Positions 1 through 9,048 are shown, counted from the first letter of the stretch. The stretch: DNA of 25,470 bases from Actinomycetes bacterium (GCA_022600695.1 JAHZJY010000172.1:1-25470); one strand, 5' to 3'. Notes: a model not told the origin generated them from the letters alone. Program-made: numbers and translations.

Positions 1-1
1 C

Positions 2-391
2 AACCCGGATGGCACCGTCACCGTGCTGGTCGGGCCCGTTGATCCTGGCGGCGGCAACTGGCTGGACACCAAAGGCCGCTCGGAGACCATCTTGTTGGCC
101 CGGTACCTGCTGCCCCGAGACGACTTGGCATTGCCGGCGGAACCGATTCACCGGATCCGGGCCGCCGCGGCCGGCGAGAAAGACGCCGTCCCCCTGCCCG
201 CCCGGCGCTCAGTCCGGATCCGGGCTCCCGTCGTAGCGCAATTGCGGCATCGCTGTGGTCATGTCCCCGTAGAGGATCGCCATCCGGTCGAGGTACCAGA
301 GCTTGATGCCGGTGATGAGCAGCATGCCGACCACAGTGGGCCACACCAGGAGGTCGACCAGACCCCACACCAGGAACGGAAGCCCGCTTAG
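2..391 (+). CDS. C-terminal fragment of a DUF1214-like protein
   Basis: The frame is open from the left edge, so only the C-terminus is present. The segment around residues 8-40 (a Gly-rich turn followed by GNWLDTKGR and an ILLARYLLP strand) resembles the end of DUF1214-family proteins, whose function is poorly defined. Similarity fades after about position 190. The frame then runs on to a TAG at 389-391, overlapping the convergent membrane-protein gene by about 180 bases. Such an overlap is unlikely between two intact genes. The tail may be spurious, the true end may lie near 236 in another frame after a shift in the C-run at 190-194, or the gene may be decaying. Family assignment is from pattern memory only. 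Confidence 0.45.
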   Translation, partial: NPDGTVTVLVGPVDPGGGNWLDTKGRSETILLARYLLPRDDLALPAEPIHRIRAAAAGEKDAVPLPARRSVRIRAPVVAQLRHRCGHVPVEDRHPVEVPELDAGDEQHADHSGPHQEVDQTPHQERKPA

Positions 392-730
392 TTGCGCGAG
401 GTTGAGCACATGCGGGACGCGCCGGTGCCGCGCAGGTACCGGAACTCTGTTGCGGTTCGACCAGAGTCGCTCGCCGAAGACCCCCTTGCTCATCCAGGCG
501 CTGTCATCGGCAGCCGGGCCGAAGGATCGCGGATTCAGCCAGATCCAGGCCAATGCGCCTGCGACCGGGATCAGCGACCACGGCCCCCACCAGACCCGGC
601 TCCAGATGGCCACCGCCAGCAAAGGCAGTGCGGTGACCACCCGGGTCCACCCGCTGTACGGGTTGGCGTGCCGTGCCCAACCTGCGTCGTCGAGGCGGAA
701 GGCCCGGGCGACCCGGGCTTCGGCGGTCAC
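209..730 (-). CDS. small membrane protein, DUF6653-like
   Basis: The protein has 173 residues with a GTG start. There are two hydrophobic blocks: roughly residues 31-66, Trp-rich and ending in WLNPRSFGP, and roughly 113-150, ending in KLWYLDRMAILYGDM. A short basic stretch with GERLWSNRNRVPVP lies between them. The N-terminal WARHANPYSGWTR and the GERLW segment recall the DUF6653 family of uncharacterised actinobacterial and archaeal membrane proteins. The gene lies 52 bases downstream of ilvC on the same strand, so it could be read as a tail of the ilv operon. Nothing in the sequence ties it to amino-acid synthesis. Its function is unknown. Confidence 0.65.
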   Translation of the reverse strand: MTAEARVARAFRLDDAGWARHANPYSGWTRVVTALPLLAVAIWSRVWWGPWSLIPVAGALAWIWLNPRSFGPAADDSAWMSKGVFGERLWSNRNRVPVPARHRRVPHVLNLAQLSGLPFLVWGLVDLLVWPTVVGMLLITGIKLWYLDRMAILYGDMTTAMPQLRYDGSPDPD

Positions 731-782
731 CGTTCGACCCTATCGCTCAGTCCCGCCGAAACCGGGCCGACGCCGGCAAAGC

Positions 783-1820
<1,038 letters not shown>

Positions 1821-2330
1821 TTATTTCGAGTTCGTCATGCCGCGGGGTCCGCGCGATAGTGCTACCACACCGGATTGAACCGTCTCGCGGATGCCGTACG
1901 GCTCCAGTACCCGCAGCAGCGCCTCGAGCTTTTCCGCGGTACCGGTCGCTTCCACGGTCAACGAGTCGTTGGACACGTCGATGATCTTGGCGCGGAAAAG
2001 ATTCGCCGCTTCGATCACCTGGCTACGAGTTGTGGTGTCGGTACGCACCTTGATCAGCACCAACTCACGCGCCACCACGTTGTCGTCCTCGTGTTCGAAA
2101 ATCTTGATGACGTTGATGAGCTTGTTCAGTTGCTTGGTGATCTGCTCGAGTGGGGTCTCCTCGGCGGTGACCACGATTGTCATCCGGGACATGTTCTTGT
2201 GCTCGGTAGCACCCACGGCCAGTGACTCGATATTGAACCCCCGGCGGGAGAACAACGCGGCGACGCGAGCCAGCACGCCGGGCTTGTCCTCGACGAGAAC
2301 CGAAAGTGTGTGTGTGACCGTGTTTCCCAT
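1821..2330 (-). CDS. ilvN: acetolactate synthase small (regulatory) subunit
   Basis: This is the regulatory subunit of acetohydroxyacid synthase. It activates the IlvB catalytic subunit and confers feedback inhibition by valine and other branched-chain amino acids. The protein is 169 residues, the usual length. An ACT domain covers about residues 5-80, opening with HTLSVLVEDKPGVLARVA and containing FNIESLAVG. The C-terminal half matches the ALS small-subunit C domain (VIEAANLFRAKIIDVS, then EALLRVLEPYGIRE). The ATG start overlaps the ilvB TGA stop in an ATGA junction, which indicates translational coupling and fits the paired roles of the two subunits. Confidence 0.97.
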   Translation of the reverse strand: MGNTVTHTLSVLVEDKPGVLARVAALFSRRGFNIESLAVGATEHKNMSRMTIVVTAEETPLEQITKQLNKLINVIKIFEHEDDNVVARELVLIKVRTDTTTRSQVIEAANLFRAKIIDVSNDSLTVEATGTAEKLEALLRVLEPYGIRETVQSGVVALSRGPRGMTNSK

Positions 2331-4216
2331 CAGGCTCGTCCCTCCTCATTGTCCTCGTCGAACAGTGGACGGATGTTGCGGGCGGCCATGATCTCGTCAT
2401 TGCCGGTGCCGGCGGCCACCATGGGCCACACCTGCGCGTCGGCGCCGACGATGAAGTCGATCACCACGGGGCGATCGTTGATCGCACGGGCCTCGTTGAT
2501 GACGTCTGCAACGTCTTCCTCACGCTCGCATCGCAATCCGACGCACCCGAGCGCCTCGGCCAGCTTGACGAAATCGGGGATACGCCGGCTGTGGGTGGAC
2601 AGATCGGTCTGGCTGTAGCGCTCGCCGTAGAACAGCGTCTGCCACTGCCGCACCATACCCAGGTTGCCGTTGTTGATCAGGGCAACCTTGATCGGCACGC
2701 CCTCCACCGCGCAGGTCGCCAGTTCCTGGTTGGTCATCTGGAAACAGCCGTCGCCGTCGATCGCCCACACCTCGGTGTCGGGGCAGGCCATCTTGGCGCC
2801 CATGGCCGCCGGGATGGCGTAACCCATGGTGCCCAGCCCGCCGGAGTTGAGCCAGGTGCGCGGCTTCTCGTAGGAGATGAACTGTGCCGCCCACATCTGG
2901 TGCTGGCCGACCCCGGCGACGTAGATGGCATCCGGGCCGGCGATCTTTCCCAACTCGGAGATGACGTATTCGGGGCTCAGGCTGCCGTCGTGCTGCGGCG
3001 CCCAACTCAGCGGGTAGGTCTCCCGCAGGCCGTTGAGGTAAGCCCACCAGTCGGTGAGGTCGGCGTCCCTGATGCCCTCGTTGCCGATCCGGTCGGGACC
3101 GGCAGACTGGTGTCGAAGCGCACCAATCAGGTCGCGGATGACGGCCTTGATATCGCCCACGATCGGGACGTCGGGGTTGCGGTTCTTGCCGATCTCGGCC
3201 GGGTCGATATCGGCGTGAATCACCTTGGCACCGGGGGCAAACGTGTCCAGCTTGCCGGTTACCCGGTCGTCGAAGCGGGCGCCGAGAGTGATCAGCAGGT
3301 CGCTCTTCTGCAGAGCGGCCACCGCCGCCACCGTGCCGTGCATACCGGGCATCCGGAGGTTCTGGGGATGGCTGTCCGGGAAGGCCCCGCGCGCCATCAG
3401 GGTGGTGACCACCGGGATGCCGGTCAGCTCGGCCAGTTCGTGCAGTTCCTCACATGCGTCACCGCGGATCACCCCGCCGCCGACATAGAGCGCCGGTTTG
3501 CGGGCCGCGGTGATCAGCTTCGCGGCCTCTTTGATCTGTCGGCCGTGCGGCTTGGTGTTCGGCTTGTAGCCGGGCAGTTCCAGCTGCGGCGGCCAGGAGA
3601 AGGTGCACTGGCTCTGCAGGACGTCTTTCGGAAGGTCGACGAGAACAGCACCGGGGCGTCCGGTGGCGGCGATGTGGAACGCTTCGGCGAGCGAACGCGC
3701 GATATCGTCGCCGTCGCGGACCAGGATGTTGTGCTTGGTGATCGGCATGGTCATACCGGTGATGTCAGCCTCCTGGAAGGCATCGGTGCCGATCAGGCTG
3801 CGCCCCACCTGCCCGGTGATCGCAACGACCGGGATGGAGTCCATCTGGGCGTCGGCCAGCGCAGTCACCAGGTTCGTCGCCCCCGGGCCGGAGGTGGCCA
3901 TCATCACGCCGACCCGTCCGGTCGCGTGCGCGTAGCCGCTGGCCGCGTGGCCGGCTCCCTGCTCATGGCGCACCAGGACGTGCCGCAGCTTGCGCGAGTC
4001 GAAGAGCGGGTCGTACACCGGCAGCACGGCCCCGCCGGGGATGCCGAATATCAACTCGACGTCGAGTTCCTCCAACGATCGCACTACGGCCTCAGCTCCG
4101 GTGAGCTGCTGCGGCGCGACCCGACTGTCGACGGGGTTCACGGGTTCGTGATGGGCGCCGTTCGTCGGGAAGGGATCAGCCGAGGTGTTCGTCGCTCGGG
4201 TGGCGGGTGCGCTCAC
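2330..4216 (-). CDS. ilvB: acetolactate synthase large (catalytic) subunit
   Basis: This ThDP- and FAD-dependent enzyme condenses two pyruvates, or pyruvate plus 2-oxobutyrate, in the first common step of branched-chain amino-acid synthesis. With the GTG at 4214-4216 the protein is 628 residues, close to mycobacterial IlvB1. GTG is preferred because GAGGA lies about 8 bases upstream and the N-terminus VSAPATRA resembles the M. tuberculosis start; an upstream ATG at 4276 falls inside the attenuator. The catalytic Glu is E85 in VRHEQGAGH. The FAD/substrate segment is [19 protein letters not shown]. The ThDP motif GDG(x)nNN is in [10 protein letters not shown] to ALINN near the C-terminus. The first about 37 residues are a variable, low-complexity tail. 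Confidence 0.96.
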   Translation of the reverse strand: MSAPATRATNTSADPFPTNGAHHEPVNPVDSRVAPQQLTGAEAVVRSLEELDVELIFGIPGGAVLPVYDPLFDSRKLRHVLVRHEQGAGHAASGYAHATGRVGVMMATSGPGATNLVTALADAQMDSIPVVAITGQVGRSLIGTDAFQEADITGMTMPITKHNILVRDGDDIARSLAEAFHIAATGRPGAVLVDLPKDVLQSQCTFSWPPQLELPGYKPNTKPHGRQIKEAAKLITAARKPALYVGGGVIRGDACEELHELAELTGIPVVTTLMARGAFPDSHPQNLRMPGMHGTVAAVAALQKSDLLITLGARFDDRVTGKLDTFAPGAKVIHADIDPAEIGKNRNPDVPIVGDIKAVIRDLIGALRHQSAGPDRIGNEGIRDADLTDWWAYLNGLRETYPLSWAPQHDGSLSPEYVISELGKIAGPDAIYVAGVGQHQMWAAQFISYEKPRTWLNSGGLGTMGYAIPAAMGAKMACPDTEVWAIDGDGCFQMTNQELATCAVEGVPIKVALINNGNLGMVRQWQTLFYGERYSQTDLSTHSRRIPDFVKLAEALGCVGLRCEREEDVADVINEARAINDRPVVIDFIVGADAQVWPMVAAGTGNDEIMAARNIRPLFDEDNEEGRA

Positions 4217-4274
4217 TGGGGTCCTCGATCTCTTGAACTGTGTTTCCTGGGGCGATGTCGACGGGTTTGACAAC

Positions 4275-4311
4275 AAAAAACCCCCGTCAGCGTCGGCAGC
4301 TGTACGAGGGT
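4275..4311 (-). terminator. intrinsic terminator of the ilvB attenuator
   Basis: Read on the minus strand, ACCCTCGT (4304-4311) pairs with ACGGGGGT (4280-4287) with one G-T wobble. Inside it, after a single bulged base, CAGC pairs with GCTG, leaving a 7-base loop. Six T residues follow at 4275-4280. This is a textbook Rho-independent terminator, about 60 bases before the ilvB GTG and after the leader peptide stop. Its position makes it the attenuation terminator rather than the end of another gene. Confidence 0.85.
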
Positions 4312-4368
4312 GGCGCGCTGGTGCGTGTGGCTAAACCCGGCGGAGGGCTAGCGCGGCACCAACGCGCT
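4309..4368 (-). promoter_or_regulatory. competing attenuator helices (segments 1, 2 and 3)
   Basis: Segment 1, AGCGCG at 4363-4368, pairs with CGCGCT at 4350-4355 within the coding part of the leader peptide. Segment 2, the 11-mer at 4350-4360, can instead pair with the 11-mer at 4309-4319: CGCGCT with AGCGCG, one C-C mismatch, then GGTG with CACC. The latter helix occupies 4309-4311, which the terminator stem needs. The leader Ile-Val-Val codons (4373-4381) lie just 5' of segment 1. A ribosome stalled there would cover segment 1, free segment 2, and prevent termination. The pairings are read from the sequence; the mechanism is inference by analogy with known ilv attenuators. Confidence 0.75.
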
Positions 4369-4399
4369 GACCTACTACGATTTCTCCGCCGGACAACAT
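4331..4399 (-). CDS. ilvB leader peptide (22 residues)
   Basis: A short reading frame of 22 codons plus TAG precedes the ilvB terminator. It begins MLSGGEIVVG and is rich in the amino acids made by the operon: Ile7, Val8 and Val9 in a row, then Val13, Leu17, Leu19 and Val22. The Ile-Val-Val triplet lies immediately before the first attenuator helix. There is no clear ribosome-binding site, and the predicted transcript start is only 2-3 bases upstream, so it may be translated from a near-leaderless mRNA, which mycobacteria do well. Its role is to sense charged Ile-, Val- and Leu-tRNA, not to make a functional protein. Confidence 0.8.
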   Translation of the reverse strand: MLSGGEIVVGQRVGAALALRRV

Positions 4400-4407
4400 A
4401 GTGCTGA

Positions 4408-4437
4408 AGGTTAGTCGCGCCACAGGTCAGGCGTCAA
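4408..4437 (-). promoter_or_regulatory. probable SigA promoter of the ilvB leader
   Basis: On the minus strand TTGACG (4432-4437) and TAACCT (4408-4413) are separated by 18 bases. These fit a -35 box and the mycobacterial -10 consensus TANNNT. The expected start is near 4401-4402, two or three bases before the leader peptide ATG. The promoter lies close to the start of the divergent PH-domain gene at 4453. Confidence 0.6.
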
Positions 4438-4452
4438 ATTGCCGGCAGTGCC

Positions 4453-4869
4453 ATGATGGGCGTCATGGCAGGCGGCCCCGGCAGTACCTCCACGGTGATC
4501 CGGATCTCCCGGATGGCGCATTTCGCCTCCGCCTTCCTGGCCCTCGCGCTCCTCGCAATCGTCCCGGCGCTCGGCACATCGGGTCTGACGCTGTTGGTCA
4601 TCCCGGTGCTGATTTCGGTGGCCATCGAACGGCTGCGCACCGTGGCCGACCGAGAGACCGTCACCGCCCGCACGCTGGTCAGCAGCCAGACGTTGCCGTG
4701 GTCTGAGATCGTCGGTCTCAAGTTCACCCGCGGGGGTTGGGCACGGGCCTGCCGGGACGGCGCCGACGACGTGCTGTTACCGGCAGTGACTTTCGCGACG
4801 CTGCCACTGCTGACCGCCGCCAGCGAGGGGAAGGTCCCGAATCCGTATCAGCGCTCCGACCTCGAGTAG
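4453..4869 (+). CDS. PH-domain (bPH2/YdbT-like) membrane protein, Cfp6-like
   Basis: The protein has 138 residues with an N-terminal hydrophobic hairpin (about residues 22-60, AHFASAFLALALLAIVPAL then LTLLVIPVLISVAI). A small bacterial PH-like domain follows, with TLPWSEIVGLKF and LLPAVTFATLPLLTAASEGKVPNPY. The sequence and position match M. tuberculosis Rv3004 (cfp6, low-molecular-weight antigen 6). That protein was found in culture filtrate, although this sequence looks membrane-anchored. Its molecular role is not known. The start is uncertain: ATG at 4453, 4456 and 4465 are all possible and none has a strong ribosome site. It is divergent from ilvB and converges on doxX. Confidence 0.85.
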   Translation: MMGVMAGGPGSTSTVIRISRMAHFASAFLALALLAIVPALGTSGLTLLVIPVLISVAIERLRTVADRETVTARTLVSSQTLPWSEIVGLKFTRGGWARACRDGADDVLLPAVTFATLPLLTAASEGKVPNPYQRSDLE

Positions 4870-4892
4870 CCGGACTTCGAGCGGGTAACCGA

Positions 4893-5741
4893 TCAGGCGA
4901 ACGGGTTATTGCCGCTCAGCAGGAACCACGCCGCCACTCCGCCGCCGATACCGAGGACAAGGGCCAGGAATGAACCGATGAACGGCCGTCGGGCCCAACC
5001 GCGGCTGCCGTCGAAGCCGTAGCGCCCCGGCCCGACAAGGATGACCGCCGCCGCCGCGGCGGTGAGCACCAGCAGGTATTCCGCGTCGGAACCGAAGACG
5101 AACAGCCCGCCCTCCTCACGCTGGGCGGTGAAGTTGGCCAGCACACCGTTGACCAGGAAGGCCAGGGCCACCGAGGCGGCCAGGGGGGTGAACAGGCCGA
5201 GCACCAGCAGCACGCCGGCCGCGATCTGAGCGCCGGCCGCGACATAGGTCAGCAGCCCGGCGTTCTGGTAACCGGCCTCAGCCAAGGGGTTCGAGAAGCC
5301 GGTCGCGCCCGTTTCGCCCCACCAGCCGAAGGCACTCTGCAGGCCGTGGGCGATGAACACCACACCGAGTGACATCCGCAGCAGCAGCAGACCCAGGTCC
5401 TGGGTGCCGCGCCGCTTGGCGGCCTTGGCCTGTTCCTCGGCGTCGATCGGCGTGATCTGCGCCGGGGCGGCCATCGGGGCCGCCAGATCGGTGTGGGGCT
5501 GCTGGTAGGGCAGCGGTTCAGGATCGTGGAGCAATCCGTATCCGGTGGACGGCGCCGGCCCCGGTACCGACGCACCGGCGGCGGGAGCGCTGTGCGGCGA
5601 CGGAATCCTGGTGGTCTCGGAGTCGCCACCGTAGGTGCCCGAACCGAGATCGTCTTCGGGATCGACCAGTCGGGCCGAAGCCGGGCGGACCGCGGGGTCC
5701 TCGGGCCGCTGCCAGCCTTGGTCGGGATTCGGGCTTGTCAC
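4893..5741 (-). CDS. DoxX-family membrane protein (Rv3005c-like)
   Basis: The protein has 282 residues. The first about 110 are hydrophilic and rich in Pro, Asp and Ser, probably a disordered cytoplasmic region. The rest is a DoxX domain with about four membrane helices: LGLLLLRMSLGVVFIAHGL, LLTYVAAGAQIAAGVLLVLGLF, LVLTAAAAAVILVGPGRYGFDG and a final FIGSFLALVLGIGGGVAAWFLL. The M. tuberculosis counterpart Rv3005c has been reported in a membrane complex with superoxide dismutase SodA and the thiosulfate sulfurtransferase SseA that protects against oxidative stress. Transferring that role here is inference from orthology and gene order. It is divergent from lppZ across a 159-base spacer. Confidence 0.9.
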   Translation of the reverse strand: MTSPNPDQGWQRPEDPAVRPASARLVDPEDDLGSGTYGGDSETTRIPSPHSAPAAGASVPGPAPSTGYGLLHDPEPLPYQQPHTDLAAPMAAPAQITPIDAEEQAKAAKRRGTQDLGLLLLRMSLGVVFIAHGLQSAFGWWGETGATGFSNPLAEAGYQNAGLLTYVAAGAQIAAGVLLVLGLFTPLAASVALAFLVNGVLANFTAQREEGGLFVFGSDAEYLLVLTAAAAAVILVGPGRYGFDGSRGWARRPFIGSFLALVLGIGGGVAAWFLLSGNNPFA

Positions 5742-5887
5742 ACCGCCAGCCTAAGTGTTCGCCGGCCCAAATCGGGGATTTGACCGGCACTTCGAGTGCC
5801 CGAATCTCCCCCGCGCACCCGCCCCCGGGGGCAGGCGCCGCGGCGAACTTCGGCCAGCCACCGTGGCGAGCATCGCCCACTGATCCG

Positions 5888-5893
5888 TAACCT
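5888..5893 (+). promoter_or_regulatory. candidate -10 box for a leaderless lppZ transcript
   Basis: TAACCT fits the mycobacterial -10 consensus and lies 7 bases before the lppZ ATG at 5901, so transcription would begin at or next to the start codon. The same hexamer sits 8 bases before the ilvB leader ATG. No convincing -35 box is seen, which is common in mycobacteria. Confidence 0.4.
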
Positions 5894-5900
5894 GGCGGGC

Positions 5901-7019
5901 ATGCGAACACCCACCCCGATCCGGGCAATGGCCGTGCTGTGCGCGGCGGTCGTGCTCGCAACCGGGTGCGCACGGTTCGACAACGCGGTGTCCCAGCCGT
6001 TCACCACGCCGCCGAAAATGGTGCCCGGCCCGCCGTCGACCCCGCCTCCTCCGCCACCCCTGCCACCCAAGCCGTTCCCGAAGGTCTGTCCGGCTCCCGG
6101 TGTGATGCAGGGCTGCCTGGAGAGCACCAGTGGCCTGATCATGGGATCGGATGCCAAGACCGCCTTGGTCGCCGAGCGAACCACCGGCGCGGTCAAGGAG
6201 GTCGCGATCGACGCCGAACCGACGGTTCGGATGGTCATCCCGGTCGACGGGAGCGGTGACGGCGGCCTGATGTCGATCGTCAAATCGCCGACCTACAGCC
6301 AGGATCGGCTGATGTACGCCTATATCAGCACTCCCACCGACAATCGGGTGATCCGAATCGCCGACAACGACGTGCCCAAAGATCTGTTGACCGGTATCCC
6401 CAAGGGGGCGACGGGCAACACCGGATCGCTGATCTTCACCAGTCCGACCACATTGGTGGTTCAGACAGGCGACGCCGGCAGTCCGGAACTGGCCAATGAT
6501 CCGAAATCGCTGGCCGGCAAGGTCATCCGGATCGAACAGCCGACCACCGTGGACCAGGCCCCTCCGACCACCGCCTTGAGCGGGATGGGAGTCGGCGGCG
6601 GCATGTGCCTCGACCCGGCCGACAAGTCGCTCTACATCACCGACCGCACCCCGGCCGGTGACCGGTTGCAGCGTATCGGCCCGGATTCGAAAGCCACCAC
6701 GGTATGGACCTGGCCGGATCGGCCGGGAGTGGCCGGGTGCGTGGCGCTGGACGGCACCGTGCTGGTCAACCTGATCAACACCAAAGAGACAGTGGCGCTG
6801 CAGCTGGCCCAGGCCACCGGTGCGGTCACAGACGACCCGGAAGTGGTGAGGGAAGGCAAACACGGGCACGCGTGGGCGCTGGCCGTGGCTCCGGACGGAA
6901 ATATCTGGGGAGCGACGGTCAACCGCACGGCCGGCGATGCAGAGAAGCTCGACGACGTGGTCTTCCCGCTGTTCCCGCAGGGCGGCGGTTTCCCGCGGGC
7001 CAACGCCGAAATCACCTAG
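5901..7019 (+). CDS. lppZ: lipoprotein LppZ, sugar-dehydrogenase-like beta-propeller
   Basis: The protein has 372 residues with a lipoprotein signal: MRTPTPIRAMAVLCAAVVLA followed by TGC, so Cys23 should be lipidated and the protein held on the outer face of the membrane. A Pro-rich linker (residues about 45-60) follows, then a propeller domain of the glucose/sorbosone dehydrogenase type, with segments such as GLIMGSDAKTALVAERTTG, DGGLMSIVKSPTYSQ and GNTGSLIFTSPTTLVVQTGD. It matches M. tuberculosis LppZ (Rv3006, about 373 residues). The enzyme activity is not established. ATG 5901 is chosen over 5796 because the signal peptide starts there. Its TAG overlaps the stop of the convergent hydrogenase-cluster gene at a shared CTAG. 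Confidence 0.93.
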   Translation: MRTPTPIRAMAVLCAAVVLATGCARFDNAVSQPFTTPPKMVPGPPSTPPPPPPLPPKPFPKVCPAPGVMQGCLESTSGLIMGSDAKTALVAERTTGAVKEVAIDAEPTVRMVIPVDGSGDGGLMSIVKSPTYSQDRLMYAYISTPTDNRVIRIADNDVPKDLLTGIPKGATGNTGSLIFTSPTTLVVQTGDAGSPELANDPKSLAGKVIRIEQPTTVDQAPPTTALSGMGVGGGMCLDPADKSLYITDRTPAGDRLQRIGPDSKATTVWTWPDRPGVAGCVALDGTVLVNLINTKETVALQLAQATGAVTDDPEVVREGKHGHAWALAVAPDGNIWGATVNRTAGDAEKLDDVVFPLFPQGGGFPRANAEIT

Positions 7020-7852
7020 CGACTGTTCAGCAGCAGCCCCGGGTCAAACGTTGCGCGGGCGGCGACGGAGGCCACGGCGGCGGAGACCACCAGCGCACCG
7101 TCCCCCTCGTAACCCTTGGGAAAGACGATCTCCGCATTGTCGGGCCCGTCCCGATGGGCCATCAGCCAGTCATAGAGCAGCCAGTCCACCGCGCACGCGA
7201 GCGCAAGAGGGTCGGCCTCCGGTGACCGCGACGCCGCGACCACCGACTGCAGTGCATCGCGGTGTTCTTTGCGCGCGGCCTCCTTGTTCGTCCCGGAACT
7301 GTCGAAGAACACCATCGACAAGGTCAGCGGAAAACGTTGCCCAACTTCGGTTCGCAGCACCCAGCGGCCTCCCCGCCAGGGTTGTTGCGGGTCGACCTGC
7401 TGCATCTCCCCGAACCCACCGACGACTCCCGGTGATGGCTCATCGAGTTCGCCGTCGAACGGGGCGGGCCCCAGCAGACCCAGCGGCTGACGTGCCCGGA
7501 TCGAGAAAAGCGCCGCGGTACCGACGATCTTGCCGGCTCGAAGGTCGGCGCCCAGCCCGGCTACCTCCAGGCCCGCCGCGTAGTCGAAGCACAGCCGGTC
7601 CAGCGTGCGGTGCAACTCCAGCAGATCATCCCGTTCACCGTCGGCGGCCGGCCCCCGGCCGCCGCCGAGGATCTCACCGAAGCGCCCGGCGGCGATGATC
7701 AGGGCATCGTCAAGTGCCTCCAAGTGGGTGGCGAGCAGACGGTCCGGCTCGTCATCCTCGGCGATCAAGGCCTGCAAGGTGGTCGGGACGCCGGCGGGGG
7801 TGGCCCAGAAAAAGCCGATCTGATCCTGCCCCTGCACGATCCGCGGCCTCAT
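7016..7852 (-). CDS. hydrogenase-cluster protein of unknown function
   Basis: I do not recognise this 278-residue protein. It is soluble-looking and acidic, with no signal peptide or membrane helix. The N-terminus (IGFFWATPAGVPTTLQALIAEDDEP) and the middle (GGRWVLRTEVGQRFPLTLSMVFFDSSGTN) look like mixed alpha/beta structure. A run EALDDALIIAAGRFGEILGGGRGP precedes a helical region with LDRLCFDYAAGLEVAGLGADL. Its ATG overlaps the stop of the NHL-repeat gene (ATGA), so it is almost certainly the last gene of the hydrogenase operon. A role in assembly, regulation or electron transfer of that enzyme is inferred from position only. Its stop shares CTAG with lppZ. Confidence 0.8.
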   Translation of the reverse strand: MRPRIVQGQDQIGFFWATPAGVPTTLQALIAEDDEPDRLLATHLEALDDALIIAAGRFGEILGGGRGPAADGERDDLLELHRTLDRLCFDYAAGLEVAGLGADLRAGKIVGTAALFSIRARQPLGLLGPAPFDGELDEPSPGVVGGFGEMQQVDPQQPWRGGRWVLRTEVGQRFPLTLSMVFFDSSGTNKEAARKEHRDALQSVVAASRSPEADPLALACAVDWLLYDWLMAHRDGPDNAEIVFPKGYEGDGALVVSAAVASVAARATFDPGLLLNSR

Positions 7853-9048
7853 ACCGACCGCCGCCAGAGCATCACCCGATTATTGCCCGAGTCGGCGACT
7901 GCCAACCGATCGCCCCGCAGCGAAAGACCGTACGGCCAGCACAGCGTGTCGTGTTGCACCGAGGTCCAGCGGTTCTCGCCGTTGGAGCCGAAATCCGGCT
8001 GCGCGAGTACATAGTCGGCGCCCCGGCAGGGCGCGCCGCCCGGTGTACCGTCCCAGATCAAAACCCGGTTGTTGGCGGTGTCGGCGATGGCCAGCCGCTC
8101 GGTGCCGTGATGGGAGTCGAGACTGGCGGCGTAGGGGAATCGAAACCGGTCTGAGGTGTGTGGCCCGTACGGCCACTCCTCGGCGCTGCTGAAATCCGGC
8201 TGTCCGAGCAGCAGGTGGGCATCGGTGTCGCCGGCCGGCTGCGGTGACCATCCAAGAACACGGTGATCGCCTGCATCGGCGACCAGCAGCAGGTCCCCCC
8301 GGCCGGTGATGTCGTGCGGCCACCGGAAACTCGCCGGGCCGGCAGGCCCGCCCCGGTTCTCCTCGCGCGATTCCCCGTCCGGCTGGCCCAGGATGATGTC
8401 GGCGGGTTGATCGGATCCGGGAATACCGTTGCGCCAGCCGAGGACCCGACGATTTCCGGTATCCGCGACCCAGAAGGCGTCACCGACCATGGCGATCCCG
8501 AACGGCCAGTAGAAGCTTGTGGGCGAACAGTCCCCGCCCCGGTTCACCTCCACCGAACTCGGACCCGACTGGCCTATCACCACATCGGGTGGCACGTCAT
8601 CGGACTCCGGCACGGTGTTCCACACCAGGATCCGGTGATGCCAGGCGTCGGCGACGACGAGCCGGTCTTCATGGATCAGCACTCCGGTGGGCAGGTACAT
8701 CCCTTGTTCGGGGCCGCGACCGCCGGCGGCGGGGCCCTCGGACTGACCGTCCGGCTGTCCCAGCACGACATCAGCAGGCTGCTCGTCGCGCTCCGGCAGG
8801 CCGTGCCAGATCAGCACGCGGTGGTTGCCGGAGTCGGCCGCCACCAGGTGATCGGCCCCGAGGAAGACCCCGCGTGGGGAGTACATCCACGCCATCGAGG
8901 GTTGCGCGGCTGGCAGCGCCAGTCCGCCCGGGGCGGGCGCGCCGAGCCAAGTTTCGCCGACCCATCCGCCGGACAGATCGACCGACGGCGCGACATCACG
9001 GCGGCGCCCAAGCCCACTCACATTGTGTCGGACGGTGTATCGGCTCAC
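7849..9048 (-). CDS. NHL-repeat six-bladed propeller protein of the hydrogenase cluster
   Basis: The protein has 399 residues with six NHL repeats. The hallmark AD-x(3-4)-R-V-L-x-W strands occur at about residues 71, 133, 195, 257, 322 and 385, a spacing of about 62. Most blades are followed by an ADVVLGQPDG-type loop (LGQPD or close variants at about 96, 158, 220, 281 and 348). This should fold as a closed six-bladed propeller. There is no signal peptide, so it is probably cytosolic. NHL proteins are recurrent neighbours of group 1h hydrogenase genes in actinobacteria, but their role is not settled; scaffolding is plausible. GTG at 9046-9048 is preferred because it overlaps the upstream TGA (GTGA). 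Confidence 0.88.
   Translation of the reverse strand: MSRYTVRHNVSGLGRRRDVAPSVDLSGGWVGETWLGAPAPGGLALPAAQPSMAWMYSPRGVFLGADHLVAADSGNHRVLIWHGLPERDEQPADVVLGQPDGQSEGPAAGGRGPEQGMYLPTGVLIHEDRLVVADAWHHRILVWNTVPESDDVPPDVVIGQSGPSSVEVNRGGDCSPTSFYWPFGIAMVGDAFWVADTGNRRVLGWRNGIPGSDQPADIILGQPDGESREENRGGPAGPASFRWPHDITGRGDLLLVADAGDHRVLGWSPQPAGDTDAHLLLGQPDFSSAEEWPYGPHTSDRFRFPYAASLDSHHGTERLAIADTANNRVLIWDGTPGGAPCRGADYVLAQPDFGSNGENRWTSVQHDTLCWPYGLSLRGDRLAVADSGNNRVMLWRRSV

Noticed and set aside
2591..4270. 559-codon open frame on the plus strand
   Set aside because: It is antisense to ilvB and has low-complexity composition and no domain.
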